This document shows positions 28,273 through 35,937 of a DNA stretch of 64,000 nucleotides, piece after piece. This stretch comes from Selenomonas sp. ND2010 (lineage in GTDB: Bacteria; Bacillota; Negativicutes; Selenomonadales; Selenomonadaceae): assembly GCF_000702005.1 (NCBI RefSeq), contig NZ_KL370847.1:110116-174115 (forward strand). Direction: 5' to 3'. The position numbers and the translations under genes were made by a program. The notes below the pieces were generated by a model. That model saw only the letters and a program-made list of their open reading frames with translations. It was not told the DNA's origin and searched no databases. Numbering within the stretch: the first letter of the stretch is position 1; each line of letters begins with the position of its first letter.

Positions 28273-29210
28273 TGGCCGAAGAGATAAAGCCGGAACTTTT
28301 GGGATTTTTGCAGGCAAGTGGTGTGCCGTATCGGATTTTGGTGGTGGAGAGCCTTTATTATCTGCCGGAGCTTCGGCAGATGTTTCCGCAGGCAGAGATT
28401 TTTGCGGTAGCGGCAGAAGAGGAAGCAATCGAACCGTACCAGGATTGTCAGGTGGATTTTTGTGTGTTGGACTATCTGTCGGAGCGACTGCCGTTTGAGC
28501 GCGAGTATTTCGATTACATCATTTCGGATTTGACGCTCGAGGCCGTGGCGAATCCGCAGGATATTGCGGCTGGATTTTCGATGTATCTGAAACAGACAGG
28601 GGCTTTTTTGACAAGCTTTCGCAATATCCGTCATTGGTCCGTGCTTGAGGAGATGATGGAGGGGCATTTTTACCATCTGGTAACCAGGCTCTATGCCAAA
28701 ACGGATTTTGAACGGCTGCTTTATGCGTCTTATTATAAAAATGTCCGCGTGCGGCCGCAGCTTCGCCGGGCTGAGGATGATATTGTGGAGCGGCTGGTGG
28801 CTGCTGGTTTTGAAAACATCCATGAGGATTTGGAGACGGAGTTTTGGCTGGTAAGGGCGGAACGTTCCATGCCGGAGATGGCACTTTTGAAGTCGATGTA
28901 TACGAAAGAGCAGCGCAAGGAGCTTTCGGATTATCTGCATCGTATTGAGTATGATGTGGATGCGGAAAATCAGTGCCGCTTGTTCTGGGCGTTTTACGAA
29001 CAGTCGGCGTTGTTTGCTGACTATGTGGCGAACTTTATCCGTCAGGCGGTGTTCCATCCGGAATCGTTTTATCGGCGGTTGATGAAGTATTCGCGTCGGG
29101 AGCTCGATGAGATTTTGGCGATGCTCGAATGCACGCGCGAAAATGCTACTTCGCATGATGAGCTTCGGTGGATTGATAAAATCGAGCAGGAGCTGCAGGG
29201 AATGAAGTGA
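28272..29210 (+). CDS. Putative SAM-dependent methyltransferase
   Basis: 312 residues from ATG 28272, which overlaps the upstream stop as TAATG and has GGAGGA 6 bases before it. The N-terminal ~180 residues have the order of a class I methyltransferase (ILVVESLYYLPEL, EIFAVAAEEEAI, FDYIISDLTLEAV, TGAFLTSFRN), but the glycine-rich loop is replaced by VVESLYY, so SAM binding is not certain. The C-terminal half is helical and I do not recognise it. A similar layout occurs in the first part of the fusion protein at 15762. It sits between a GT9 and a small glycosyltransferase gene. Confidence 0.55.
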   Translation: MAEEIKPELLGFLQASGVPYRILVVESLYYLPELRQMFPQAEIFAVAAEEEAIEPYQDCQVDFCVLDYLSERLPFEREYFDYIISDLTLEAVANPQDIAAGFSMYLKQTGAFLTSFRNIRHWSVLEEMMEGHFYHLVTRLYAKTDFERLLYASYYKNVRVRPQLRRAEDDIVERLVAAGFENIHEDLETEFWLVRAERSMPEMALLKSMYTKEQRKELSDYLHRIEYDVDAENQCRLFWAFYEQSALFADYVANFIRQAVFHPESFYRRLMKYSRRELDEILAMLECTRENATSHDELRWIDKIEQELQGMK

Positions 29211-29219
29211 GGGTTGAGG

Positions 29220-29924
29220 ATGGATTTGACGATAAAAAAAGATTTGGACGACACAAAGGTAGCCTTCATTACCTGCGTCAATAGTGAGGAATGGTACAGC
29301 GAATGCCGCCTTTATTTGGAGAGTCTCAAGATCCCGGCAGGAATGACGGCTGAATTTATTCCTGTGCGGGGGGCGGCGTCGATGTGTGCGGGATACAACA
29401 GCGGCATGAATCAGTCCGATGCAAAATACAAGGTCTACCTGCATCAGGATACGTTGGTGGTCAATAAGAATCTGGTGGCGGATTTGCGCCAGCTTTTTGT
29501 CGAGGAAAACGTAGGAGCAGTCGGTGTGATTGGCTGCCGCAGTTTGCCGCGAAGCGGTGTCTGGTGGGACGGTTTGCGGACGTATGGCCGCGTGCTTCAC
29601 GCCTGCGAACCCGAGAGTGTCGTGGATTCGCATTGCCGAGAGCCGGAGGGAAACTGCCAAGAGGTGGAGGCTGTCGATGGTCTCTTTATCGCGACGCAGT
29701 ATGACATTCCGTGGCGCGAGGATTTGTTTACGGGATTCCATCTCTATGATACGTCGCTTTGCAAGGAGATGCAGCGGCGTGGGCTCAAAGTTGTGGTTCC
29801 CAATCAAGAAAAAGATTTCTGGTGTATCCATTGTCCGAAGGAAAAACCACTGGCGAAGGAGTATAAAGGATATCAGAAGATCTTTGTAAAAGAATACGGT
29901 GGGGAATTGAATCCGGAAGTGTAA
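29220..29924 (+). CDS. Small GT2-like glycosyltransferase
   Basis: 234 residues from ATG 29220; TTG 29214 is weaker. VAFITCVNSEEWYSECRLYL and MCAGYNSGMNQSDAKYKVYLHQD match the glycosyltransferase-like family common in Firmicute polysaccharide loci; YLHQDTLVV supplies the acidic position and VDGLFIATQYD, then FTGFHLYD, continue the pattern. It has no C-terminal module and no membrane segment. It is the last gene before a terminator and so closes the operon that began around 23393. Confidence 0.75.
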   Translation: MDLTIKKDLDDTKVAFITCVNSEEWYSECRLYLESLKIPAGMTAEFIPVRGAASMCAGYNSGMNQSDAKYKVYLHQDTLVVNKNLVADLRQLFVEENVGAVGVIGCRSLPRSGVWWDGLRTYGRVLHACEPESVVDSHCREPEGNCQEVEAVDGLFIATQYDIPWREDLFTGFHLYDTSLCKEMQRRGLKVVVPNQEKDFWCIHCPKEKPLAKEYKGYQKIFVKEYGGELNPEV

Positions 29925-29930
29925 GAGAAG

Positions 29931-29958
29931 GCCTTTCCTAATTGGAAGGGCTTTTTTT
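29931..29958 (+). terminator. Rho-independent terminator
   Basis: GCCTTTCC (29931-29938) pairs with GGAAGGGC (29944-29951), followed by seven T. It ends the operon after the small glycosyltransferase gene. Confidence 0.85.
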
Positions 29959-30042
29959 GTAAAGAGAAGCAGGAAATTAATCAACTTTGTAGAATATAGG
30001 AAAATATGCGAAACTATGAGACAAATTAGGAGTTCTTTTGGA

Positions 30043-31761
30043 ATGGATCACGATGCTTTGAATTGGCTTAGCTTGGCAGACAAGTTTGCAGCAGAGGGCG
30101 ACCCGAAGGGGATGCGCGCCTGTGCAAAAGAGTTGTGGGATATGGATGCGGATAGTATGGACGGTGCAGCTGTCATGGCTGAGGCCGCCCTGTATTCCGG
30201 TGAACGCGAGGAAGCGCAGGCACTGGTGGAGGAAATCCTAGCCAAGAAGCCAAGGCATTTGCGGGGACGCATGGTAAAAGCTGGTTTGGCTGCTGTGGAG
30301 TTCCGTTTGGATGAGGAAATTCCACTGCTTCAGGAGATTATTGCGGAAGTACAGCACAAGCGAGATGCACTGGAACCAGATGATGCATACTTTGGGGTAT
30401 TGACACATATCCTAAAGAAAACTCGTGGCTGGCTGGCAGATGCTGAGTATTTGGCAGCCAGGCCGGATAAAGCGGCTGATGAGCTTTTGGCTCGTAGTGA
30501 AATCTGTGAGGACCCGCTGGAGAAGGCAGAGATGTACAGTAAGTACCTCTTTATGCGCAATTATCGGGAGCAGTCGATCTATGAGAGCCGTGGAGCTGCA
30601 GAAGCGTATGAGCCGATGCTTTCGATTACGCCATATCTTCATGAGGATGTGAAGAAACTGCCGGAAAAAAAGCTTCGTATCGGTTATTTGTCACCAGATT
30701 TTCGCGAGCATGCGGTGGCATCTTTTTTGGAACCGCTGCTAAAAGAGTATGATGGCGAGCATTTTTCGGTTTACTGTTACTCGACAGGGCGTTCCGACCA
30801 CGTCACGAAGAAGATACGGGCCTGCCATGTCCACTGGCGTGACCTCAGAGGCCGCAGCCCGCGGACTGCGGCCCGGCTCATAGCTGAAGACCAGATTGAT
30901 ATCCTGATGGATTTATCCGGGCATACCCAGGGGAGTTGCCTGCCGATTATGGCTTTTCGGCCGGCGCCTGTCCAGCTGGCTGGGATTGGCTACATGAATA
31001 CGACAGGGTTGTCGACTGTGGATTACTTCCTGTCCGATGAGGTATGTCTGCCTACCGGGGAGGTTACCGCGGAAGGCTTTACGGAGAAGATCCTGCGTCT
31101 TCCGAGTTCCCATCTTTGCTATCGTCCGGGATTTGCCCGGGAGATACCAGCAGCGGGCACTGAGGCACCGTGTTTGCGCAATGGGTATGTCACCTTTGGC
31201 AGCTTTAATAACTTTGCCAAGGTGACGGATGAGACATTGCTCATGTGGCGCAGTATTTTGGATCAGGTGGCGGATTCCCGCTTGGTCATCAAGGGGAAAA
31301 TCTGCAGCATTCCCTCTGGACAGGCTATTGTGAGGGAACGGTTGGCCCGCCTGGGGGTAAATATGGCGCGGATTGAACTTCGCCCGTACAGTCCCGATTA
31401 TCTGGAACAGTATCGGGATATCGATATTGCGCTGGATGCGATGCCCTACAATGGTGGCCTCACAACTTGCGAGGCGCTTTATATGGGGGTACCGGTGGTA
31501 AGCCTGCGCGGACGCAGCCACGGATCCCGGTTTGGTGCGTCAATCCTCACGAATGCTGGCGTGCGGGAGCTCGTTGTGGAAAATGATTTGAACTATGTGC
31601 GCCGGGCCGTTCAGCTGGGGAAATCGCCGGAATTGGTGGGAGCATATCATTCTGGTTTGCGGGCTAATTTACTCAAATCGCCGCTCATGGATAGTAAAAA
31701 ATACATGAATGAGCTGCAAAATGGCTATCGTCAGATATGGAAGAATTTTTGCACAAATTAA
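30043..31761 (+). CDS. Second GT41 (SPINDLY / O-GlcNAc transferase-like) glycosyltransferase
   Basis: 572 residues from ATG 30043, 10 bases after AGGAG; ATG 30016 (581 aa) is possible. An N-terminal helical region with TPR-like repeats (MAEAALYSGEREEAQALVEEI, split over two helices) leads into the GT41 core: IGYLSPDFREHAVASFL, MDLSGHTQGSCLPIM, PAPVQLAGIGYMNTTGL, FGSFNNFAKVTDE and YNGGLTTCEALYMGVPVVSL. It is a clear paralogue of the enzyme at 23393 but is transcribed as its own unit, after a terminator. Both probably glycosylate a protein; having two suggests two acceptors or two steps. Confidence 0.88.
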   Translation: MDHDALNWLSLADKFAAEGDPKGMRACAKELWDMDADSMDGAAVMAEAALYSGEREEAQALVEEILAKKPRHLRGRMVKAGLAAVEFRLDEEIPLLQEIIAEVQHKRDALEPDDAYFGVLTHILKKTRGWLADAEYLAARPDKAADELLARSEICEDPLEKAEMYSKYLFMRNYREQSIYESRGAAEAYEPMLSITPYLHEDVKKLPEKKLRIGYLSPDFREHAVASFLEPLLKEYDGEHFSVYCYSTGRSDHVTKKIRACHVHWRDLRGRSPRTAARLIAEDQIDILMDLSGHTQGSCLPIMAFRPAPVQLAGIGYMNTTGLSTVDYFLSDEVCLPTGEVTAEGFTEKILRLPSSHLCYRPGFAREIPAAGTEAPCLRNGYVTFGSFNNFAKVTDETLLMWRSILDQVADSRLVIKGKICSIPSGQAIVRERLARLGVNMARIELRPYSPDYLEQYRDIDIALDAMPYNGGLTTCEALYMGVPVVSLRGRSHGSRFGASILTNAGVRELVVENDLNYVRRAVQLGKSPELVGAYHSGLRANLLKSPLMDSKKYMNELQNGYRQIWKNFCTN

Positions 31762-31777
31762 ACTATAACAAAAAAAC

Positions 31778-31806
31778 TTGCATTTTTGACAGTAGTCAAG
31801 TATAAT
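31778..31806 (+). promoter_or_regulatory. Promoter of the zinc-ribbon gene
   Basis: TTGCAT (31778-31783) and TATAAT (31801-31806) with a 17-base spacer. It leaves a leader of roughly 90 bases before ATG 31904. Confidence 0.7.
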
Positions 31807-31903
31807 AACGTATGGGACGTTCTTGATTCTTAGCGTTTTATAACACTTTGAGAAGTGGGGACATCTTAGTTTATTTTATTTTTTCTAGTAAGGGGATTAT
31901 CTT

Positions 31904-32194
31904 ATGGCTTTCGAAGACAAGACACTCGTATGCAAAGACTGTGGTAAAGAGTTCACGTTCACTGCTGGTGAGCAGGAATTCTACGCTGAGAAGGGTTTCG
32001 AGAACGAACCGGCACGTTGCCGTGACTGCCGTGACAAGCGTCGCCGCACTCGTGAAGGTGGCGAGCAGCGCCAGATGTTCAAGGTAACTTGTGCAGAATG
32101 CGGCAAGGAGACGGAAGTTCCGTTTGAGCCGAAAAATGATCGTCCGGTATATTGCCGTGACTGCTTCAACAAAAAAAGAGCGGAAAGAGAGTAA
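31904..32194 (+). CDS. Small zinc-ribbon domain protein
   Basis: 96 residues with two treble-clef-like C-x2-C pairs per half: LVCKDCGKEF with CRDCRDKRR, and VTCAECGKET with YCRDCFNKKR. Members of this zinc-ribbon family are widespread in Firmicutes and of unknown function; the basic stretch RDKRRRTRE suggests contact with nucleic acid. It has its own promoter and terminator, so it is a single-gene unit. An AAGGGGA element precedes the start. Confidence 0.85.
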   Translation: MAFEDKTLVCKDCGKEFTFTAGEQEFYAEKGFENEPARCRDCRDKRRRTREGGEQRQMFKVTCAECGKETEVPFEPKNDRPVYCRDCFNKKRAERE

Positions 32195-32198
32195 TCTC

Positions 32199-32226
32199 TT
32201 GAAGTTTGCTCAGTGTGTGCTATAAT
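32199..32226 (+). promoter_or_regulatory. Possible promoter upstream of the amino-acid ABC transporter
   Basis: TTGAAG (32199-32204) and TATAAT (32221-32226) with a 16-base spacer. A strong hairpin terminator follows only ~25 bases after the -10, so transcripts from it would be cut short unless attenuation is relieved. Confidence 0.4.
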
Positions 32227-32248
32227 AATAAATGTGCGTGAGCAATGG

Positions 32249-32276
32249 AGCCCGAGCGAAACGCTCGGGCTTTATT
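32249..32276 (+). terminator. Rho-independent terminator
   Basis: Perfect 10-bp stem AGCCCGAGCG (32249-32258) and CGCTCGGGCT (32262-32271), then TTATTTG. It ends the zinc-ribbon transcript. Confidence 0.85.
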
Positions 32277-32320
32277 TGTTTCAGTGTAACGTATAATAAT
32301 TTGAGAAAGTAGGGATTTTC

Positions 32321-33106
32321 ATGAAAATGAAAAAGGTACTGGCAGGTATCGCTGTCTGCGCATTTGCGGTATTTGCACTGGCTGGCTGCGGTGGCAGCAG
32401 CAATACGTCATCGAGCAGCAGCTCGGAAGCGAAGGTGCTCAAGGTTGGTTCTTCTATCGATTTTGCTCCGTTCGAGTTCCAGGATGAGAGCCAGAAAGAG
32501 TATCAGGGATTCGATATGGATCTGATCCGTGCAATCGCCAAAGAGATGGGTTATGAAGTGGAGATTCAGAATCTGGGCTTCGATGGTTTGATTCCGGCTT
32601 TGCAGGGCAAGAACATCGATGTCATCATCTCTGGTATGACGATTAATGACGAGCGCAAACAGAATGTACTCTTCTCGGATCCGTATTATCAGTCCGGTTT
32701 GACGATGGTTGTCCGCAATGATGAGAAGGCAATCACGAAATTCGCCGATCTCAAGGGCAAGAAGGTTGCGGTTCAGATTGGCACGACCAGCGAGGCAGAA
32801 GTCAAGAAGATTGAAGGCGTCGAGGTCAAAGTCCTCAATACGCCGGCTGACTGCTTCATGGAACTCAAAGCAGGCGGTGTTGATGCTGTTGTAAATGACC
32901 GTCCGGTCAACGATTATTTCATCACGAAGAACGGCGCACAGGGCGTCAAAGCTCTCGAGGAGAGACTGACGGCTGAGGATTATGGTATCGCTATCGGCAA
33001 AGATAACAAAGAACTGCAGGAGAAAATCAATGCAGCTCTGAAGAAACTCAAAGAGAATGGCGAATACGATAAGATTTTCGCAAAATGGTTTGGCGAGAAA
33101 AAATAA
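32321..33106 (+). CDS. Polar amino-acid ABC transporter substrate-binding lipoprotein
   Basis: 261 residues. A lipoprotein signal peptide (KKVLAGIAVCAFAVFALAGC) places the modified Cys after LAG; a Ser-rich linker follows. The body is SBP family 3: VGSSIDFAPFEFQDE, YQGFDMDLIRAIAKEMGY, FDGLIPALQGKNIDVIISGM and ERKQNVLFSDPYY, then KKVAVQIGTTSEAEV. These proteins deliver polar amino acids such as glutamine or arginine to a membrane permease. The permease and ATPase genes follow, but a strong terminator and separate promoter lie between, so the binding protein can be made in excess. Confidence 0.92.
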   Translation: MKMKKVLAGIAVCAFAVFALAGCGGSSNTSSSSSSEAKVLKVGSSIDFAPFEFQDESQKEYQGFDMDLIRAIAKEMGYEVEIQNLGFDGLIPALQGKNIDVIISGMTINDERKQNVLFSDPYYQSGLTMVVRNDEKAITKFADLKGKKVAVQIGTTSEAEVKKIEGVEVKVLNTPADCFMELKAGGVDAVVNDRPVNDYFITKNGAQGVKALEERLTAEDYGIAIGKDNKELQEKINAALKKLKENGEYDKIFAKWFGEKK

Positions 33107-33123
33107 TCATAAAAAATGTATAA

Positions 33124-33161
33124 AAAATCATCGGTGATAAATTTCACCGATGATTTTTTTT
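33124..33161 (+). terminator. Rho-independent terminator between binding protein and permease
   Basis: Perfect 14-bp stem (AAAATCATCGGTGA at 33124-33137, complement at 33144-33157) followed by a T-run. Confidence 0.9.
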
Positions 33162-33186
33162 GCTCAAAAGACAAATAACCTCGATG

Positions 33187-33215
33187 TTGACAGGCGGAGG
33201 ACATTGAAATATAAT
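33187..33215 (+). promoter_or_regulatory. Promoter of the permease-ATPase operon
   Basis: Consensus TTGACA (33187-33192) and TATAAT (33210-33215) with a 17-base spacer; the permease ATG is at 33288. Confidence 0.85.
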
Positions 33216-33287
33216 AGGTTTATAGGTTTACAGTTGGTTGAATATTTATTAAGTAATAGATGATTTAGAGGAATTAGGTGAAGAATT

Positions 33288-33953
33288 ATGGATTTTAATT
33301 TCCAGCTGGTGCAGGATTCGTTCCCCCTCCTGTTGTTGGGCGCAGGGATTACGATTAAGATTACGGCACTTTCGGTGGCTGTCGGTATCATCATTGGGTT
33401 ATTCATGGGGATTGCCCGTCTGGTCCGTATTCGCGTATTCCGTATCCTCGCGGCAATTTATGTGGATTTTTTCCGCGGCACACCGCTTTTGATTCAGATT
33501 TTTCTCGTTTATTTTGCGTTGCCGCTTTTGACCGGTCAGCGCAGTGATCCGTATGTGGCCGCAATCAGCGCGTGTGGGTTGAATTCTGGTGCTTATGTTG
33601 CTGAGATTTTCCGTTCGGGAATTCAGTCGATTGATAAGGGGCAGATGGAGGCTGGCCGTTCGCTGGGCATGACTTGGGTACAAACGATGCGGTATATCAT
33701 CATCCCCCAGGCATTCAAACGTGTTATTCCGCAGCTCGGCAATGAGTTTATCGCGTTGCTCAAGGATTCTTCTCTGGTTTCGGTTATCGGCTTTGAGGAG
33801 CTCACTCGTCGCGGACAGCTGATCATTGCTAAGACGTATGCTTCGGTGGAGATTTGGACGTGCGTTGCCATTATCTATTTGATCATGACGCTGTCGATTT
33901 CCCGTTTTGTCGCTTATCTGGAATGGAGGTTCAAGACTGATGATAAACATTGA
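33288..33953 (+). CDS. Polar amino-acid ABC transporter permease
   Basis: 221 residues with about five membrane segments (first near [20 protein letters not shown]). [18 protein letters not shown] is the HisMQ/GlnP family signature, and [20 protein letters not shown] is the EAA loop that contacts the ATPase. [15 protein letters not shown] is also typical. It works with the ATPase gene, whose start lies inside this gene, and with the binding protein encoded upstream. Confidence 0.93.
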   Translation: MDFNFQLVQDSFPLLLLGAGITIKITALSVAVGIIIGLFMGIARLVRIRVFRILAAIYVDFFRGTPLLIQIFLVYFALPLLTGQRSDPYVAAISACGLNSGAYVAEIFRSGIQSIDKGQMEAGRSLGMTWVQTMRYIIIPQAFKRVIPQLGNEFIALLKDSSLVSVIGFEELTRRGQLIIAKTYASVEIWTCVAIIYLIMTLSISRFVAYLEWRFKTDDKH

Positions 33954-34659
33954 GAACCTGTATAAATCGTATGGTGATGTCCATGTTTTGAAGGGCGTTG
34001 ACCTTAATGTCAAAGAAAAAGAAGTCGTTGTCATCATCGGGCCTTCTGGCTCAGGTAAGAGTACGCTTCTGCGTTGCATGAACTATTTGGAAGTTCCCAC
34101 CAAGGGAAAGGTCACTGTGGATGGCATCCTGCTGGATGGGGAAGCCAATATCAACAAGGTCCGCGAAGAAGTTGGCATGGTTTTCCAGCGCTTTAATCTG
34201 TTCCCGCATATGACGGTCCTGGAAAACATCATGCTGGCGCCGATGAAGGTGCGGAAGGTTTCGCGTGAGGCAGCCGAGAAGGAAGCTAGAGAACTTTTAG
34301 CCCGCGTCGGAGTGGCAGATAAAGCAGACAATTATCCGACGCAGCTTTCCGGCGGTCAGCAGCAGCGTGTAGCGATTGCACGGGCGCTGGCGATGAAGCC
34401 AAAGGTCATGCTATTTGACGAACCGACCTCGGCGCTTGATCCGGAAATGGTAGGCGAGGTACTGGATGTCATGCGTAAGCTAGCGAAAGCTGGGATGACG
34501 ATGGTTATCGTCACCCATGAAATGGGGTTTGCCCGTGAAGTTGGCGATCGCCTGTTGTTTGTCGATGAAGGACGCATCATTGAGCAGGGCGATCCGAAAG
34601 AGGTATTCGAAAATCCTCAGCAGGAACGCACAAAAATGTTTTTATCGAAGGTACTTTGA
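33940..34659 (+). CDS. glnQ: Polar amino-acid ABC transporter ATP-binding protein
   Basis: 239 residues from ATG 33940, 10 bases after GGAGG and overlapping the permease by 14 bases. Walker [11 protein letters not shown]-loop [11 protein letters not shown], signature [15 protein letters not shown], Walker [13 protein letters not shown] and the H-loop VTHEMGF are all intact. It powers import of polar amino acids. The symbol reflects the closest family, but glutamine specificity is not proven by sequence. Confidence 0.92.
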   Translation: MINIENLYKSYGDVHVLKGVDLNVKEKEVVVIIGPSGSGKSTLLRCMNYLEVPTKGKVTVDGILLDGEANINKVREEVGMVFQRFNLFPHMTVLENIMLAPMKVRKVSREAAEKEARELLARVGVADKADNYPTQLSGGQQQRVAIARALAMKPKVMLFDEPTSALDPEMVGEVLDVMRKLAKAGMTMVIVTHEMGFAREVGDRLLFVDEGRIIEQGDPKEVFENPQQERTKMFLSKVL

Positions 34660-34725
34660 TTTTTATTTGTACACTGTATAAAGACAAAATATCGTTCAAA
34701 AGCCTCCTGATAGATATAAGAAATA

Positions 34726-34754
34726 TTGACAGTTTAATTACTAACAATTATAAT
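34726..34754 (+). promoter_or_regulatory. Promoter of the cold-shock gene
   Basis: TTGACA (34726-34731) and TATAAT (34749-34754) with a 17-base spacer; a leader of ~50 bases precedes GGAGGAATC and ATG 34812. Confidence 0.85.
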
Positions 34755-34811
34755 TGATAGTGACCACAGGATAAATGTGGAAAAGGTAGTTTCTACTTAG
34801 GAGGAATCTCA

Positions 34812-35012
34812 ATGGTTGGCAAAGTTAAATGGTTTAGTGCAGAAAAAGGCTATGGCTTCATTGCTCGTGAAGACGGCGATGATGTATTTGTACATTTTTC
34901 GGCAATTCAGGACGAAGGGTTTAAGACACTCAGCGAAGGTCAGGCGGTAGAGTTTGATATCGTGGAAGGTGCACGTGGCCCGCAGGCTTCGAATGTCGTA
35001 AAGACTGCCTAA
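34812..35012 (+). CDS. Cold-shock protein (CspA family)
   Basis: 66 residues, full length. [15 protein letters not shown] and [10 protein letters not shown] are the RNP1 and RNP2 nucleic-acid-binding motifs of the cold-shock OB fold. It binds single-stranded RNA and DNA as a chaperone and melts RNA structure. Monocistronic, with its own promoter and terminator. Confidence 0.96.
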   Translation: MVGKVKWFSAEKGYGFIAREDGDDVFVHFSAIQDEGFKTLSEGQAVEFDIVEGARGPQASNVVKTA

Positions 35013-35024
35013 TAATTGACGATG

Positions 35025-35053
35025 AATCCCAGTTCGCAGAACTGGGATTTTTT
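35025..35053 (+). terminator. Rho-independent terminator of the cold-shock gene
   Basis: 11-bp stem AATCCCAGTTC (35025-35035) with its complement at 35039-35049, loop GCA, then T-run. Confidence 0.9.
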
Positions 35054-35232
35054 GATGGATTGATGGGAACGGTGAATTCTTTCATAGAAATTTCAGATTT
35101 TTCTTAGCAGGAAAAGAAGGGATTATGGTTATTGTGGCGAATACTATGAGTATAAACCTTCTGAAAGGCAGGTTAATACGATTAGAGCCATGGCAAAAGC
35201 CGTGGTCCATCATAAGAAAGGGGATGTGTCTT

Positions 35233-35775
35233 ATGGCAACATTCACTGTAAGAGGCAAGAACATTGAAATCACTCCTTCCCTGCGTGAGTACGTAGAGAA
35301 ACGCGTTGGCAAAGTCACGAAGTACTTTGAAAATGTCGGTGACATTTCGGTGCTTCTCACGGTATCCAAAGGCCGCCATATTGTGGAGGTTACGGTGCCG
35401 GTCCAGGGCGGAATCCTGCTTCGCGGCGAGGAAGCCACGATGGACATGTACACGTCAATTGATCTGGTCGTAGAAAAACTGGAGCGTCAGATTCACAAAC
35501 AGAAAACGAAACTGGCTCGTCGATTCCGTGGTGGCGGATTTAAGGCTGAGGCGTTGCAGTCTTCGGTTATCCCGGAAAAACAGGAGGATGAGGAGTACAA
35601 GGTCGTGAAGACGAAACGATTCATCGTAAAACCGATGGATGTTCAGGAAGCTGTTATGCAGATGAATCTTCTGAACCACAACTTCTTCGTGTTCCGTGAT
35701 TCTGAGACGGAAGAAGTCAACGTCGTCTACAAGCGTACGGATGGCAATTATGGCCTGATCGAATCCGGAAACTAA
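35233..35775 (+). CDS. hpf: Long-form ribosome hibernation-promoting factor
   Basis: 180 residues from ATG 35233. The N-terminal S30AE domain (FTVRGKNIEITPSLREYVEKRV) binds the 30S subunit at the mRNA/tRNA channel; the C-terminal domain (VVKTKRFIVKPMDVQEAVMQM, VFRDSETEEVNVVYKR) dimerises and drives 100S ribosome formation. Length matches Firmicute long HPF. The frame stays open upstream to 35125, but the family begins at this position; ATG 35224 is an alternative. Placement just upstream of secA is common in Firmicutes. Confidence 0.92.
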   Translation: MATFTVRGKNIEITPSLREYVEKRVGKVTKYFENVGDISVLLTVSKGRHIVEVTVPVQGGILLRGEEATMDMYTSIDLVVEKLERQIHKQKTKLARRFRGGGFKAEALQSSVIPEKQEDEEYKVVKTKRFIVKPMDVQEAVMQMNLLNHNFFVFRDSETEEVNVVYKRTDGNYGLIESGN

Positions 35776-35788
35776 CATGGAAAATTCG

Positions 35789-35816
35789 GACCTTCCCTGC
35801 GGGGAAGGTCTTTTTT
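35789..35816 (+). terminator. Rho-independent terminator of hpf
   Basis: 9-bp stem GACCTTCCC (35789-35797) and GGGAAGGTC (35802-35810) followed by six T. Confidence 0.9.
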
Positions 35817-35870
35817 GATGCCTTTCCTTATTATATATAGGAAAAGAGTTGGATAATAATCTTGCATTAA

Positions 35871-35899
35871 TTGACTTATAGCAAGCAGTTTGTTAATAT
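35871..35899 (+). promoter_or_regulatory. Promoter of secA
   Basis: TTGACT (35871-35876) and TAATAT (35894-35899) separated by 17 bases, upstream of the TTG start at 35938. Confidence 0.7.
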
Positions 35900-35937
35900 T
35901 GTAAGGTAAGACTATTAATGAAGTGGAGTGATTTTGT

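Noticed and set aside
28194..29984. 596-codon minus-strand frame opposite the methyltransferase and small glycosyltransferase genes
   Set aside because: The protein has no recognisable motif and the plus-strand genes are well supported by overlaps and ribosome sites.
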